Origin: Pseudomonas sp. WN033
GTDB taxonomy: Bacteria > Pseudomonadota > Gammaproteobacteria > Pseudomonadales > Pseudomonadaceae
DNA: 64,000 nucleotides
NCBI GenBank assembly: GCA_002287035.1
Contig: NSKG01000002.1
Location: forward strand, 558,001-622,000
Reading direction: 5' to 3'
Part shown: positions 47,370 through 55,500 of the stretch, one piece after another
How the letters are laid out: the number at the start of each line of letters is the position of its first letter
Position numbering within the stretch: the stretch's first letter is position 1
Translations under genes and position numbers: made by a program
Notes under the pieces: generated by a model
Seen by the model: only the letters and a program-made list of their open reading frames with translations
Database searches by the model: none
What the model was told of the DNA's origin: nothing

Positions 47370-49496
47370 TCAACTCTGACCGACCGTGGAAACGATGGTC
47401 ACCTGCTTGCTGTCAGGAATTTCCTGGTATGACAGCACATGGGCTCCTGGGGTGGCGTAGCGAACGAACTTGGCCATCATGCCGCGGATCTGTCCGGCTA
47501 CCAGCAGAATCGCCGGCTTGCCCTGAACTTCCTGACGCTGCACCGCGTCGGCCAGTGAGCGTTGCAGCTTCTCGGCCATACCCGGCTCCAGCAGAATCCC
47601 TTCGTCGCCACCCTGCCCTGCCTTCTGAAGACTCTGAAGCAATATCTGTTCCAACTTGGGATCAAGAGTGATAACAGGCAGCTCGGAGTCAAGCCCGACG
47701 AGGCCTTGAACGATGGAACGCGACAAGGCCACACGCACGGCGCCAATCAAGGCGCCGGGATCTTGACTCTTGCCCGACTGATTGGCGATCGCCTCGGCGA
47801 TGGTGCGGATATCGCGAACCGGCACCTGTTCCTGCAGCAAGCCTTGCAGCACCTTGAGCAGCCCGGACAGGGAAATGATCCCCGGCACCAGCTCTTCGGC
47901 CAGCTTGGGCGATGCCTTGGCCAGCACCTGCAACAACTGCTGAACCTCTTCATGGCCAATCAGCTCATGGGCATGCTTGTGCAGGATCTGGTTGAGATGG
48001 GTGGCAACCACGGTACTGGCATCGACCACGGTATAGCCCAATGCCTGGGCCTGATCCTTCTGCATCGCTTCGATCCAGACTGCATCCAGGCCGAAGGCCG
48101 GATCTTTGCCGGCAATCCCCTTGATTTCGCCGAACACCTGACCAGGATTGATCGCCAGTTCGCGGTCCGGATGGATTTCCGCCTCAGCCACCCCGACTCC
48201 CATCAAGGTGATGCGATAGGCATTGGGAGCCAGGTCAAGGTTGTCGCGGATATGCACCGAAGGCATCAGGAAGCCCAGGTCCTGGGACAGCTTCTTGCGC
48301 ACACCCTTGATCCGCGCCAGCAACTGCCCACCCTGGTTGCGATCGACCAGCGGAATCAGCCGGTAACCCACCTCAAGCCCGACCATGTCGACCGGTGTGA
48401 CATCATCCCAGCCCAGCTCCTTGGCTTCCGGGCGCTGTACCGCGGGCAGTTCAGCCTGCTGACGCTCTACTTCGGCCACTTCCTGGGCCTTGACCTTCTG
48501 ACGCTGGGCGATCCAGTAGGCCGCGCCGGCTGCCAGCGCACCCAGGCTGAGGAAGGACATGTGCGGCATGCCGGGAATCAGCCCCATGACAATCAGGATC
48601 CCGGCCGCAATCGTCAGCGCCTTGGGCGAGGCAAACATTTGACGCTGAACCTGTTCGCCCATGTCTTCGGAGGTCGATACCCGGGTGACCATGATGGCCG
48701 CGGCGGTGGACAGCAGCAGCGAGGGAATCTGCGCAGCCAGGCCATCACCGATGGTCAGCAGCACGTAGATACGCCCGGCGTCGGTGAAGGCCAGATCATG
48801 CTGGGCCATACCGATCGCCAGTCCGCCGATGATATTGATCGCCAGAATCAGCAAACCAGCCACCGCATCACCGCGCACGAACTTGCTGGCACCGTCCATG
48901 GAGCCGTAGAAGTCGGCCTCCTGGGCAACTTCCAGACGCCGGCGCCGGGCCTCGTCCTGATCAATCAAACCGGCATTGAGGTCAGCGTCGATGGCCATCT
49001 GCTTGCCGGGCATGGCATCCAGGGTGAAGCGCGCACTGACCTCGGAGATCCGCCCGGCCCCCTTGGTGACCACCACGAAGTTGATGATCATAAGGATCGC
49101 GAACACCACCAGACCGACCACATAGTTACCGCCGATTACCACCTCGCCAAAGGCCTGGATCACCTTGCCCGCAGCATCACCACCCTCATGGCCATTGAGT
49201 AGCACTACCCGGGTCGAGGCTACGTTCAGCGCCAGACGCAGCAACGTGGCAACCAGCAGGATGGTCGGGAACACGGCAAAGTCCAGCGGCCGCAAGGCAT
49301 AGGCACAGACCAACAGCACCACCAACGCCAGCGCAATGTTGAAGGTGAAGAACACATCGAGCAGGAACGGCGGCATCGGCAGCATCATCATGCCGAGGAT
49401 GACCAACAGCAGGAACGGCACGCCGAGATTGCCGTGCCGCAGGCCTGCCAGATTGGCCCGCATGGAAGTTACCAGTTGTCCGCGATCTACAGCCAT
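47370..49496 (-). CDS. flhA: Flagellar export gate protein FlhA
   Basis: A 708-residue export-gate subunit with eight membrane helices in the N-terminal 330 residues, the FHIPEP-type conserved cytoplasmic loop (VTKGAGRISEVSARFTLDAM) and a cytoplasmic C-terminal domain that docks chaperones. I chose the ATG at 49496 (MAVDRGQL), matching Pseudomonas FlhA; upstream in-frame starts are poorer. A sigma-54 element lies about 57 bp upstream. flhB, often a nearby partner, is not in this window. Confidence 0.95.
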   Translation of the reverse strand: MAVDRGQLVTSMRANLAGLRHGNLGVPFLLLVILGMMMLPMPPFLLDVFFTFNIALALVVLLVCAYALRPLDFAVFPTILLVATLLRLALNVASTRVVLLNGHEGGDAAGKVIQAFGEVVIGGNYVVGLVVFAILMIINFVVVTKGAGRISEVSARFTLDAMPGKQMAIDADLNAGLIDQDEARRRRLEVAQEADFYGSMDGASKFVRGDAVAGLLILAINIIGGLAIGMAQHDLAFTDAGRIYVLLTIGDGLAAQIPSLLLSTAAAIMVTRVSTSEDMGEQVQRQMFASPKALTIAAGILIVMGLIPGMPHMSFLSLGALAAGAAYWIAQRQKVKAQEVAEVERQQAELPAVQRPEAKELGWDDVTPVDMVGLEVGYRLIPLVDRNQGGQLLARIKGVRKKLSQDLGFLMPSVHIRDNLDLAPNAYRITLMGVGVAEAEIHPDRELAINPGQVFGEIKGIAGKDPAFGLDAVWIEAMQKDQAQALGYTVVDASTVVATHLNQILHKHAHELIGHEEVQQLLQVLAKASPKLAEELVPGIISLSGLLKVLQGLLQEQVPVRDIRTIAEAIANQSGKSQDPGALIGAVRVALSRSIVQGLVGLDSELPVITLDPKLEQILLQSLQKAGQGGDEGILLEPGMAEKLQRSLADAVQRQEVQGKPAILLVAGQIRGMMAKFVRYATPGAHVLSYQEIPDSKQVTIVSTVGQS

Positions 49497-49552
49497 GCCC
49501 TTGCGATTCCCCATCAATAATTTGACGCAAAACGTCCAATACACGGCTATAC

Positions 49553-49567
49553 GCAAGAACCGTTCCA
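49553..49567 (-). promoter_or_regulatory. Candidate sigma-54 (RpoN) promoter of flhA
   Basis: Read on the minus strand: TGGAACG-GTTC-TTGC, matching the -24/-12 consensus TGGCACG-N4-TTGC with one change and exact spacing. It faces flhA about 57 bp from the start codon. flhA operons in Pseudomonas are FleQ/RpoN dependent, which fits. Confidence 0.7.
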
Positions 49568-49663
49568 GCCTGGCAGTACTCTAAATAATCCGCTCCCGGT
49601 GCTATGCTATTGCCGTTGGCTGTTTGCTCAATCGACGCATTGGCCCGTACCAGAAGAGAGTTC

Positions 49664-50866
49664 ATGCGCACCTATTCCGTTCTGCTGCTGAGTGCCCTTG
49701 CACTGGCTCTTGCCGGCTGCGAGGCATTACCTGATCGTCAGGATACCGACGACAGATCCGGTGCCTGGTGGAGTAATACAGACAAGCTCCTGCGCCTGCT
49801 CAACGACGACCCGCAACCTGAACAAGCGCGCCAGGCGGAAGTCGAGGCCCTGTTTGCCCAGCCTTACATCGACCCACTAACCCGTTACCTGGAAACCCAC
49901 GCCCAAGACGAGGACTACGCCGCCCAGCACCAGCGCGTTAGCAATGAACGTGATCGCCGCTGCGCTGAAGTGGCTGCTCGCTATCGGCAACGTCCAGCTA
50001 ATCAGGACAGTCTGAACCGCTATCGCCAGGGCTACCAATACTCCTGTCCCGAGGATGTCAAACAGTTTGCCTCCCGGGTCGCTCAGCAGCGTCCACGCCC
50101 TGTCACCGTCCAACCCCAGGTCGAAGCTGGCCCCTCGCCCAGCCGCCAGCAAACCAACGACTGCTATCTGCTGTTTACCATTCGCAATCTGCAACAGGCA
50201 CGCCAAAGCTGTCAGGCACCAGCCGAACAAGGCGACGCCCAGGCCCAGCATCACCTGGCCAGCCTGCATCACACCGCCAACGAGCATGCCAGTGCCTTTG
50301 ACTGGGCCCAGCGCTCTGCCGCTCAGGGTTACGCACCCGGGCAACTGCTGCTCGGCCAGCTTTACCAGCAGGGACTGGGTGTCGAACAGAATGACCGTCA
50401 GGCCCTTGTCTGGCTGGAGCGGGCCGCCAATCAACGCCTGGCCGAGGCGCGCCATGTTTTGGCCCTGGTCTACCGCCAGGGCCAGGGCACCACGCCAGAT
50501 CCGGACAAGGCTCAGCGGCTGCTGACCCTGGCCGCCAATCAGGATTATCTGCCAGCCCAATTGCTGCTGGCCGAGCTGTATCAGACCGGCGAGCTGGCCG
50601 GGCCCGGCAAGAGCCGCCAATGGCTTGAGCGCGCCGCCAACCAGGGTTCGGCCGAGGCCCAGTACCGGCTCGGCAACAGCTATGCGCAAGGCATCGACGG
50701 GCCGCGTGATAATCAGGAGGCCTATGTCTGGTACAGCCTGGCCCTGCTCAACGGCGAGCAACGTGCACGACCGCGAGTCGAGCAACTGACCGGACAACTC
50801 AACCAGGAACAATTGCGCCTGGCTCAGGCTCGCATTCAGGCCACCATCAACGGCAGGCGTCCCTGA
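49664..50866 (+). CDS. Sel1-repeat lipoprotein
   Basis: A 400-residue secreted protein with a lipobox (ALALAGC, lipid Cys19). The C-terminal half is a run of Sel1-like repeats of about 36 residues (for example APGQLLLGQLYQQGLGVEQN and AEAQYRLGNSYAQGIDGPRD), forming a superhelical protein-binding surface. Four Cys occur in the region before the repeats (about residues 100-190). Start chosen at 49664 for the signal peptide. Two bp before the GGDEF/EAL gene, so probably co-transcribed. Confidence 0.85.
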   Translation: MRTYSVLLLSALALALAGCEALPDRQDTDDRSGAWWSNTDKLLRLLNDDPQPEQARQAEVEALFAQPYIDPLTRYLETHAQDEDYAAQHQRVSNERDRRCAEVAARYRQRPANQDSLNRYRQGYQYSCPEDVKQFASRVAQQRPRPVTVQPQVEAGPSPSRQQTNDCYLLFTIRNLQQARQSCQAPAEQGDAQAQHHLASLHHTANEHASAFDWAQRSAAQGYAPGQLLLGQLYQQGLGVEQNDRQALVWLERAANQRLAEARHVLALVYRQGQGTTPDPDKAQRLLTLAANQDYLPAQLLLAELYQTGELAGPGKSRQWLERAANQGSAEAQYRLGNSYAQGIDGPRDNQEAYVWYSLALLNGEQRARPRVEQLTGQLNQEQLRLAQARIQATINGRRP

Positions 50867-50868
50867 TC

Positions 50869-53202
50869 ATGCTCGGCGCGCGGTCGGTGCGTCGCGGCAT
50901 CATGCTGATCCTCGGTCTGCTGGTCGCGCTGTTCATTGCCGGCATGTGGTTGATGTCCAGCCTGAACCTGGGATTTGCCCAGCAGGCCATGTCGGACCTG
51001 CGTCAGCGCCAGATTGCCGACACCTTCTACGCTAACCTCGACCGCATCAATGCTCACCACCAGCGAATGGAACAGCACACCGCCGAACTCGCGCATCTGG
51101 GCGAGTTGCTGTATCGCCAGCGACGGGTGCTGCCGAACCCGCGCAGCATCCTTGATCAGACCCTGCGCGAAGCCCTGGGCGACTTTCCCGAGGCCTTTGC
51201 CGCCGGCCTGTGGTTCCAGACCGCCACGCTGACCGAAAGCCCCTTTGCCCTCTATGCCTGGCGCGAAGGCGAACGGATTCAGGTGCAGCGCAGCCTGAAC
51301 TCCTGGTACACCAGCGACTGGTATCAGCGCATCATTGAGCCTGCCGGCCAGCCTGATGATCAGACCGCACGCTTCAACTGGACACCCGCCTACTACAAGG
51401 CCCAGATCAACAATGTGGTCATCAGCCTGAGCACCCTGATGTACGATGACCAGCAGACCCGTATCGGCATGGCGTCCACCGATTGGCGCGCCGACCAGAT
51501 CATTCGCCTGGTGAGCCGGGTGGAAGTCACCCCCGGCACCTTTGCTTTCCTGATCGACAGCGAAAACCGCAACCTGTCCAGCCTGGCTCAGGCCGAAGAC
51601 GTCGAACACGCCCAGCGGCTGATGGATACCATTACCGCCAGCCAGTTGCACCAACAACTCGGCATCCCGATGCTTGATGAAAGCATGTCCAGTCGCCAGT
51701 TGGCCTCACCAATGCAGACTCTGAGCCTGGTGGTTGACGACGAAGACTACGCCTTGTTCTTCTCCCTGACACAGGCCGGCATGGTGTTCGGCATCGGCGT
51801 ACCGCAAGTTGAGATCGATGCGGTACTGGCACCCATGCGCCAGAGCAATCTGCGTATCGTTCTGCTGATCGGCAGTGTGTTGCTACTGCTGTCGGGCTGG
51901 ATTCTGTACCTGGTCGCCGGCACATTGCGCCAACTGCACACTTTGTATACCGACAGCCTGACCCGGCTGCCCAACCGCTCCAAGTTGCTGCTAGAACTCG
52001 AACAAAGCGGGACCGGCTCGCTGATCCTGCTTAATCTTGATGCGTTCAAGGAGATCAACGATTTTTATGGTCATCAGTGCGGTGACTACGTTATCCGCCA
52101 GTTGGCCAGAGCCCTGGGCGAATATCTCGATAGCGTCCCTGGCTGGAACAACAGCCAGCTTTACCGCATGCCAGCCGATGAAATCGCCATCTGGTTGCCT
52201 GGACAGCATGGCCCGCAGGCCTTGCAGCAACGTTTAACTGAGCTTCAGAACTTCGTCAGCGGCCTGAACCTGATCTGGCAAGGACAGGATATCCCGCTGC
52301 ACGCCAGCCTTGGACTGGCCAGCAGTTGGCAAACCGACGGCAGCCTGCTCAGCGGCGAGCAGTTGCTGACCTCGGCCAACATGGCGTTAAAACTGGCTCG
52401 GATCAATCAGCGTCACTTCGTGGTGTATGACCCGGCTCACCGCGCCCGGGAAACCTACGAGCACAACCTGACCTGGGCCAACCGCCTCAAGCTGGCGCTG
52501 GAGCAAGGACGGATCGTGCCGTACTTTCAGCCAATCATGGAGCTCAAAAGCGGCCGCATTGAGAAATTCGAGTGTCTGACCCGGATGCTGGATGGCGATG
52601 GCGAGCCGGTCAGCCCCGGCCAGTTCCTGGCCGTCTCCAAACGTATCCGCCTGTACCGCTTCATCACCCGCAGCATGGTCGAGCAGTGTTTCCAGCGTTT
52701 TGCCGGCAACGACTACGAGTTTTCCCTCAACCTTTCCTGCGAGGACTTGCTGGATACCGGCTTGACCCGGTTCATTCTTGAGCACCTGCAGAACAGCCAG
52801 ATCGCCCGGCGGGTCATCTTTGAGATCCTTGAGTCCGAAGGGATAGAGAACTACACCGCGGTGCGCCAGTTCATCGACCAGGCCAAGGCCCTGGGCTGTC
52901 GGATCGCGATTGACGACTTCGGCACCGGTTACTCAAACTTCGAGCACCTGCTGCGCCTGAATGTCGATATGATCAAGATTGATGGCAGCCTGATCCGCCA
53001 ACTCGGTAGCGACCCCAACGCCCTGACCCTGACCCGCGGCATTGTCCGTTTTGCCCGGGAGCTGGGGATACAGACCGTGGCCGAGTTCGTTCACAGTCCG
53101 CAAGTGCTAAAGCAGGTACGGGATCTGGGCATTGACTTCGCCCAGGGGGCCAGCATTGGTATGCCGTCAGCCGAACTGATTACCCGGATAGAAGCCCTCT
53201 GA
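50869..53202 (+). CDS. Membrane GGDEF/EAL protein, degenerate GGDEF with intact EAL
   Basis: A 777-residue cyclic-di-GMP signalling protein. Two membrane helices (about residues 11-29 and 327-348) enclose a large periplasmic sensor domain. The GGDEF domain has PADEI in place of GGDEF (about residue 433), so diguanylate cyclase activity is unlikely. The EAL domain reads FECLTR (about residue 566) but keeps Asn in LNLSCED, Glu in EILESEG, DDFGTGYS, IKIDGSL and the Glu in AEFVHS, so it probably hydrolyses cyclic-di-GMP. It follows the Sel1 lipoprotein, which could serve as its periplasmic input; that is inference. Confidence 0.88.
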   Translation: MLGARSVRRGIMLILGLLVALFIAGMWLMSSLNLGFAQQAMSDLRQRQIADTFYANLDRINAHHQRMEQHTAELAHLGELLYRQRRVLPNPRSILDQTLREALGDFPEAFAAGLWFQTATLTESPFALYAWREGERIQVQRSLNSWYTSDWYQRIIEPAGQPDDQTARFNWTPAYYKAQINNVVISLSTLMYDDQQTRIGMASTDWRADQIIRLVSRVEVTPGTFAFLIDSENRNLSSLAQAEDVEHAQRLMDTITASQLHQQLGIPMLDESMSSRQLASPMQTLSLVVDDEDYALFFSLTQAGMVFGIGVPQVEIDAVLAPMRQSNLRIVLLIGSVLLLLSGWILYLVAGTLRQLHTLYTDSLTRLPNRSKLLLELEQSGTGSLILLNLDAFKEINDFYGHQCGDYVIRQLARALGEYLDSVPGWNNSQLYRMPADEIAIWLPGQHGPQALQQRLTELQNFVSGLNLIWQGQDIPLHASLGLASSWQTDGSLLSGEQLLTSANMALKLARINQRHFVVYDPAHRARETYEHNLTWANRLKLALEQGRIVPYFQPIMELKSGRIEKFECLTRMLDGDGEPVSPGQFLAVSKRIRLYRFITRSMVEQCFQRFAGNDYEFSLNLSCEDLLDTGLTRFILEHLQNSQIARRVIFEILESEGIENYTAVRQFIDQAKALGCRIAIDDFGTGYSNFEHLLRLNVDMIKIDGSLIRQLGSDPNALTLTRGIVRFARELGIQTVAEFVHSPQVLKQVRDLGIDFAQGASIGMPSAELITRIEAL

Positions 53203-53203
53203 A

Positions 53204-53647
53204 TCAGCGTGCGATGATGTCCCGACCCAGCGGCCGCAACCGGGTCAGCAGACGACGCTGGGTTGCTGGCGCAATTCCCTCCTCGTCCATCGCCGCCGCC
53301 AGATCCTCGAGCATGGCCTGGAACTCAGCTTCAGTGATACTCATGCCGGCATGGGCTTCTGCCATGCTGTCGCCTTGATATTGGCAGGGACCGCCACTTT
53401 CGGTACACAGTTGCTCGATCAGTTGGATACGTAAGCGCTCGAAGTCTGCTTCAGCAAAGTGATGCACAATGCGCTGATCATCAGCAATCCGGAACAACAG
53501 TCCGTCAACCACCCGACTGATACCGGCGAGCCCACCCAGCTCGACAAACAGGCTGCCATCCGGCGTCTGCGGCTGCGACTCCGGTGGCCCGGATCGACAC
53601 CCCCACAACGCCAACAGACTGATCAGGATGATCGCCAAAACACGCAT
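53204..53647 (-). CDS. Group 1 truncated-haemoglobin-like lipoprotein
   Basis: A 147-residue protein with a lipoprotein signal (LLALWGC, lipid Cys17) and a 2-on-2 globin-like domain: LFVELGGLAGISRVVDGLLF, then LIEQLCTESGGPCQYQG and AEAHAGM, where the His would be the proximal haem ligand. The usual Phe-Tyr pair at helix B is Leu-Leu-Phe here, so the distal pocket may be unusual. It ends two bases from the convergent GGDEF/EAL gene. The start at 53647 gives the signal peptide. Role, such as NO or O2 handling at the envelope, is inferred. Confidence 0.75.
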   Translation of the reverse strand: MRVLAIILISLLALWGCRSGPPESQPQTPDGSLFVELGGLAGISRVVDGLLFRIADDQRIVHHFAEADFERLRIQLIEQLCTESGGPCQYQGDSMAEAHAGMSITEAEFQAMLEDLAAAMDEEGIAPATQRRLLTRLRPLGRDIIAR

Positions 53648-53734
53648 TTTCGTTTCCCGCCTCCAATTCCGGACTGGACTCAAGCCCGTCAACCGTTAGC
53701 ATAGAGCATCCCGTTCGCGTAATCAGGAGTTTTC

Positions 53735-54733
53735 ATGAGCGCCTCCGCCGTTCGCCTGTCTGTACTCGATTTGTGCCCGATCGTACAGGGCTCAACCCCG
53801 GCTCAGGCCCTGCGCAACGCCCAAGCCCTGGCTCGCCATACTGAGAACGAAGGCTTTCAACGCTACTGGGTAGCCGAACATCACAACATGACCGGCATTG
53901 CCTCCGCCGCCACCTCGGTAGTTATGGGCTACCTGGCGGCCAGCACCGAACGCATCCGCATCGGCTCAGGCGGCATCATGCTGCCCAACCATGCTCCGCT
54001 GCAGATCGCCGAACAGTTCGGCACACTGGAGTCGCTGTACCCCGGCCGTATCGACCTTGGTCTGGGGCGCGCGCCCGGTACCGACCCGGCTACTGCCGCA
54101 GCCTTGCGCCGCGGCCGCGCCGACGGTGAAGATTTCCCCGAGATGCTGGCTGAGCTGCGAGCCCTGTTCGCTCCGTCCCAGCCTGGGCAGCGACTGCAGG
54201 CAGTTCCCGGTGCCGGGCTGGACATTCCCATCTGGCTGCTCGGCTCCAGCACCTACAGCGCCCAACTGGCCGGCAGCCTGGGCCTGCCCTTTGCCTTCGC
54301 CGGACAGTTTTCACCGGACTATATGTACGCCGCGTTGAACGCCTATCGCGACCACTTCCAAAGCTCGCCAGATCTGCAGCAGCCCTACTTCATGCTCGGC
54401 ATCAATGCCTACGTCGCCGAAAGCACCGAGCAGGCCCAGTTCCTCGCCAGCTCTCACCAACAGGCCTTTCTCAACCTGCGCCGAGGCCAGCCCGGCCCAC
54501 TGCCACCCCCCGTTGCCGACATCGACAGCCTGTGGCAGCCGCATGAGCGCCACATGGTCCTCTCGACCCTGGCCGGCACCCTGATGGGTGATGAAGCTAC
54601 GGTCGCCAACCAGTTATGCGACTTGCTGGAACGGACCGGGGTCGATGAACTGATCGTCAACTGCAACATCTTCGATCAGGCGCTGCGCCGTGAAAGCTAC
54701 AGCCGACTACAGAAGGTGGCCGCGAAACTCTAG
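53735..54733 (+). CDS. LLM-class flavin-dependent oxidoreductase
   Basis: A 332-residue luciferase-like monooxygenase family protein (TIM barrel, FMNH2). [40 protein letters not shown] and [14 protein letters not shown] are typical of the MsnO8/YhbW group. AGGAG precedes the ATG. Substrate unknown; no clear operon partner. Confidence 0.85.
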   Translation: MSASAVRLSVLDLCPIVQGSTPAQALRNAQALARHTENEGFQRYWVAEHHNMTGIASAATSVVMGYLAASTERIRIGSGGIMLPNHAPLQIAEQFGTLESLYPGRIDLGLGRAPGTDPATAAALRRGRADGEDFPEMLAELRALFAPSQPGQRLQAVPGAGLDIPIWLLGSSTYSAQLAGSLGLPFAFAGQFSPDYMYAALNAYRDHFQSSPDLQQPYFMLGINAYVAESTEQAQFLASSHQQAFLNLRRGQPGPLPPPVADIDSLWQPHERHMVLSTLAGTLMGDEATVANQLCDLLERTGVDELIVNCNIFDQALRRESYSRLQKVAAKL

Positions 54734-54769
54734 CGCCCCCTTCCCAGCCAGCCGCAACTCTGGTAAAAA

Positions 54770-54797
54770 GAGCGCCTGCCGAATTCCGGCAGTGCTC
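54770..54797. terminator. Hairpin between the LLM gene and the tRNA
   Basis: GAGCGCCTGCCG and CGGCAGTGCTC form an almost complete stem around AATTC. It may end the LLM transcript or lie in the tRNA precursor; there is no T-run. Confidence 0.35.
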
Positions 54798-54801
54798 CCA
54801 A

Positions 54802-54875
54802 GCGGGTGTAGCTCAATGGTAGAGCAGAAGCTTCCCAAGCTTACGACGAGGGTTCGATTCCCTTCACCCGCTCCA
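54802..54875 (+). tRNA. glyU: tRNA-Gly (anticodon CCC)
   Basis: A 74-nt cloverleaf with the CCA end encoded: acceptor arms GCGGGTG and CACCCGC, D-loop with TAGCTCAATGGTAGAGC, anticodon loop TTCCCAA (anticodon CCC) on a GAAGC stem, and T-loop GGTTCGATTCC. Close to E. coli glyU. Confidence 0.95.
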
Positions 54876-55098
54876 ATAGCCTTGTCCCCGGCATCGAACC
54901 TCCTTGCAAATCGCTACCACTTTAATGTCGAGCACACTTGTAGCCTGACTGCATCCGAACACACCCAGGCCGGCTCCTGACCACAGATACACTGTCCTTA
55001 TCCACGCCGATAGCTTAGTATCGACGGGTGTCTTTTGAGCAAATCATTCCATGGGCCAGGCAGTTCACCCCGCAATAACAGCAGTCCCGCAGCGGTCG

Positions 55099-55443
55099 AT
55101 GACCAGGCTGGCATTTGCCTGGCTGTTGCTGTGCGCCATGCTGTTTGGGCTCAATGCCACGGCTCTGGGCGCACAGGCTGGGGCTGGCAATGGCTTTGTC
55201 AGCCAGGCCGAACAACTGTTCTTTGCTTCCCATGCCGACAACATCCGGCTGATCAATGACACCCGGCCCACAAGCCCGACAACCGACGGTTTGCCCGACC
55301 TGCTAGAGCAGGCCCTGATTGCCGCCCTGATCCTGACGGCACCGGCCCATCGAGCCAGCTTCCCTTATGTCACCCAGCACGCCAGCCTTCCGGCAGCGGC
55401 CCACTACCTAAGACCCTCCCCTCGCGCGCCCCCAGCACTCTGA
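55099..55443 (+). CDS. Small secreted hypothetical protein
   Basis: A 114-residue protein with a clear signal peptide (LAFAWLLLCAMLFGLNATAL, then GAQA). The mature part has a short helical segment (LPDLLEQALIAALILTAPAH) and a Pro-rich end; no family recognised. Start at 55099 (MTRLAF) chosen for the signal peptide; longer in-frame starts exist. It ends 57 bp before secDF on the same strand, so the two may be co-expressed. Confidence 0.6.
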   Translation: MTRLAFAWLLLCAMLFGLNATALGAQAGAGNGFVSQAEQLFFASHADNIRLINDTRPTSPTTDGLPDLLEQALIAALILTAPAHRASFPYVTQHASLPAAAHYLRPSPRAPPAL

Positions 55444-55476
55444 TCCTCGCAGTTTTACCCCCTTTACGCGAATAAA

Positions 55477-55490
55477 CGACGTCAACGTCG
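55477..55490. promoter_or_regulatory. Palindrome just before secDF
   Basis: CGACGT-CA-ACGTCG, perfect 6-bp arms, lies 11-24 bp upstream of the secDF ATG and overlaps the likely ribosome binding region (CGAGGA). It could be an operator or a small hairpin affecting translation. Confidence 0.35.
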
Positions 55491-55500
55491 AGGATTAGTC

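Noticed and set aside
47562-49202. 546-codon open frame antisense to flhA
   Set aside because: Lies wholly within flhA on the other strand; composition is His/Gln-rich as expected for a shadow frame in GC-rich DNA, with no domain or ribosome binding site.
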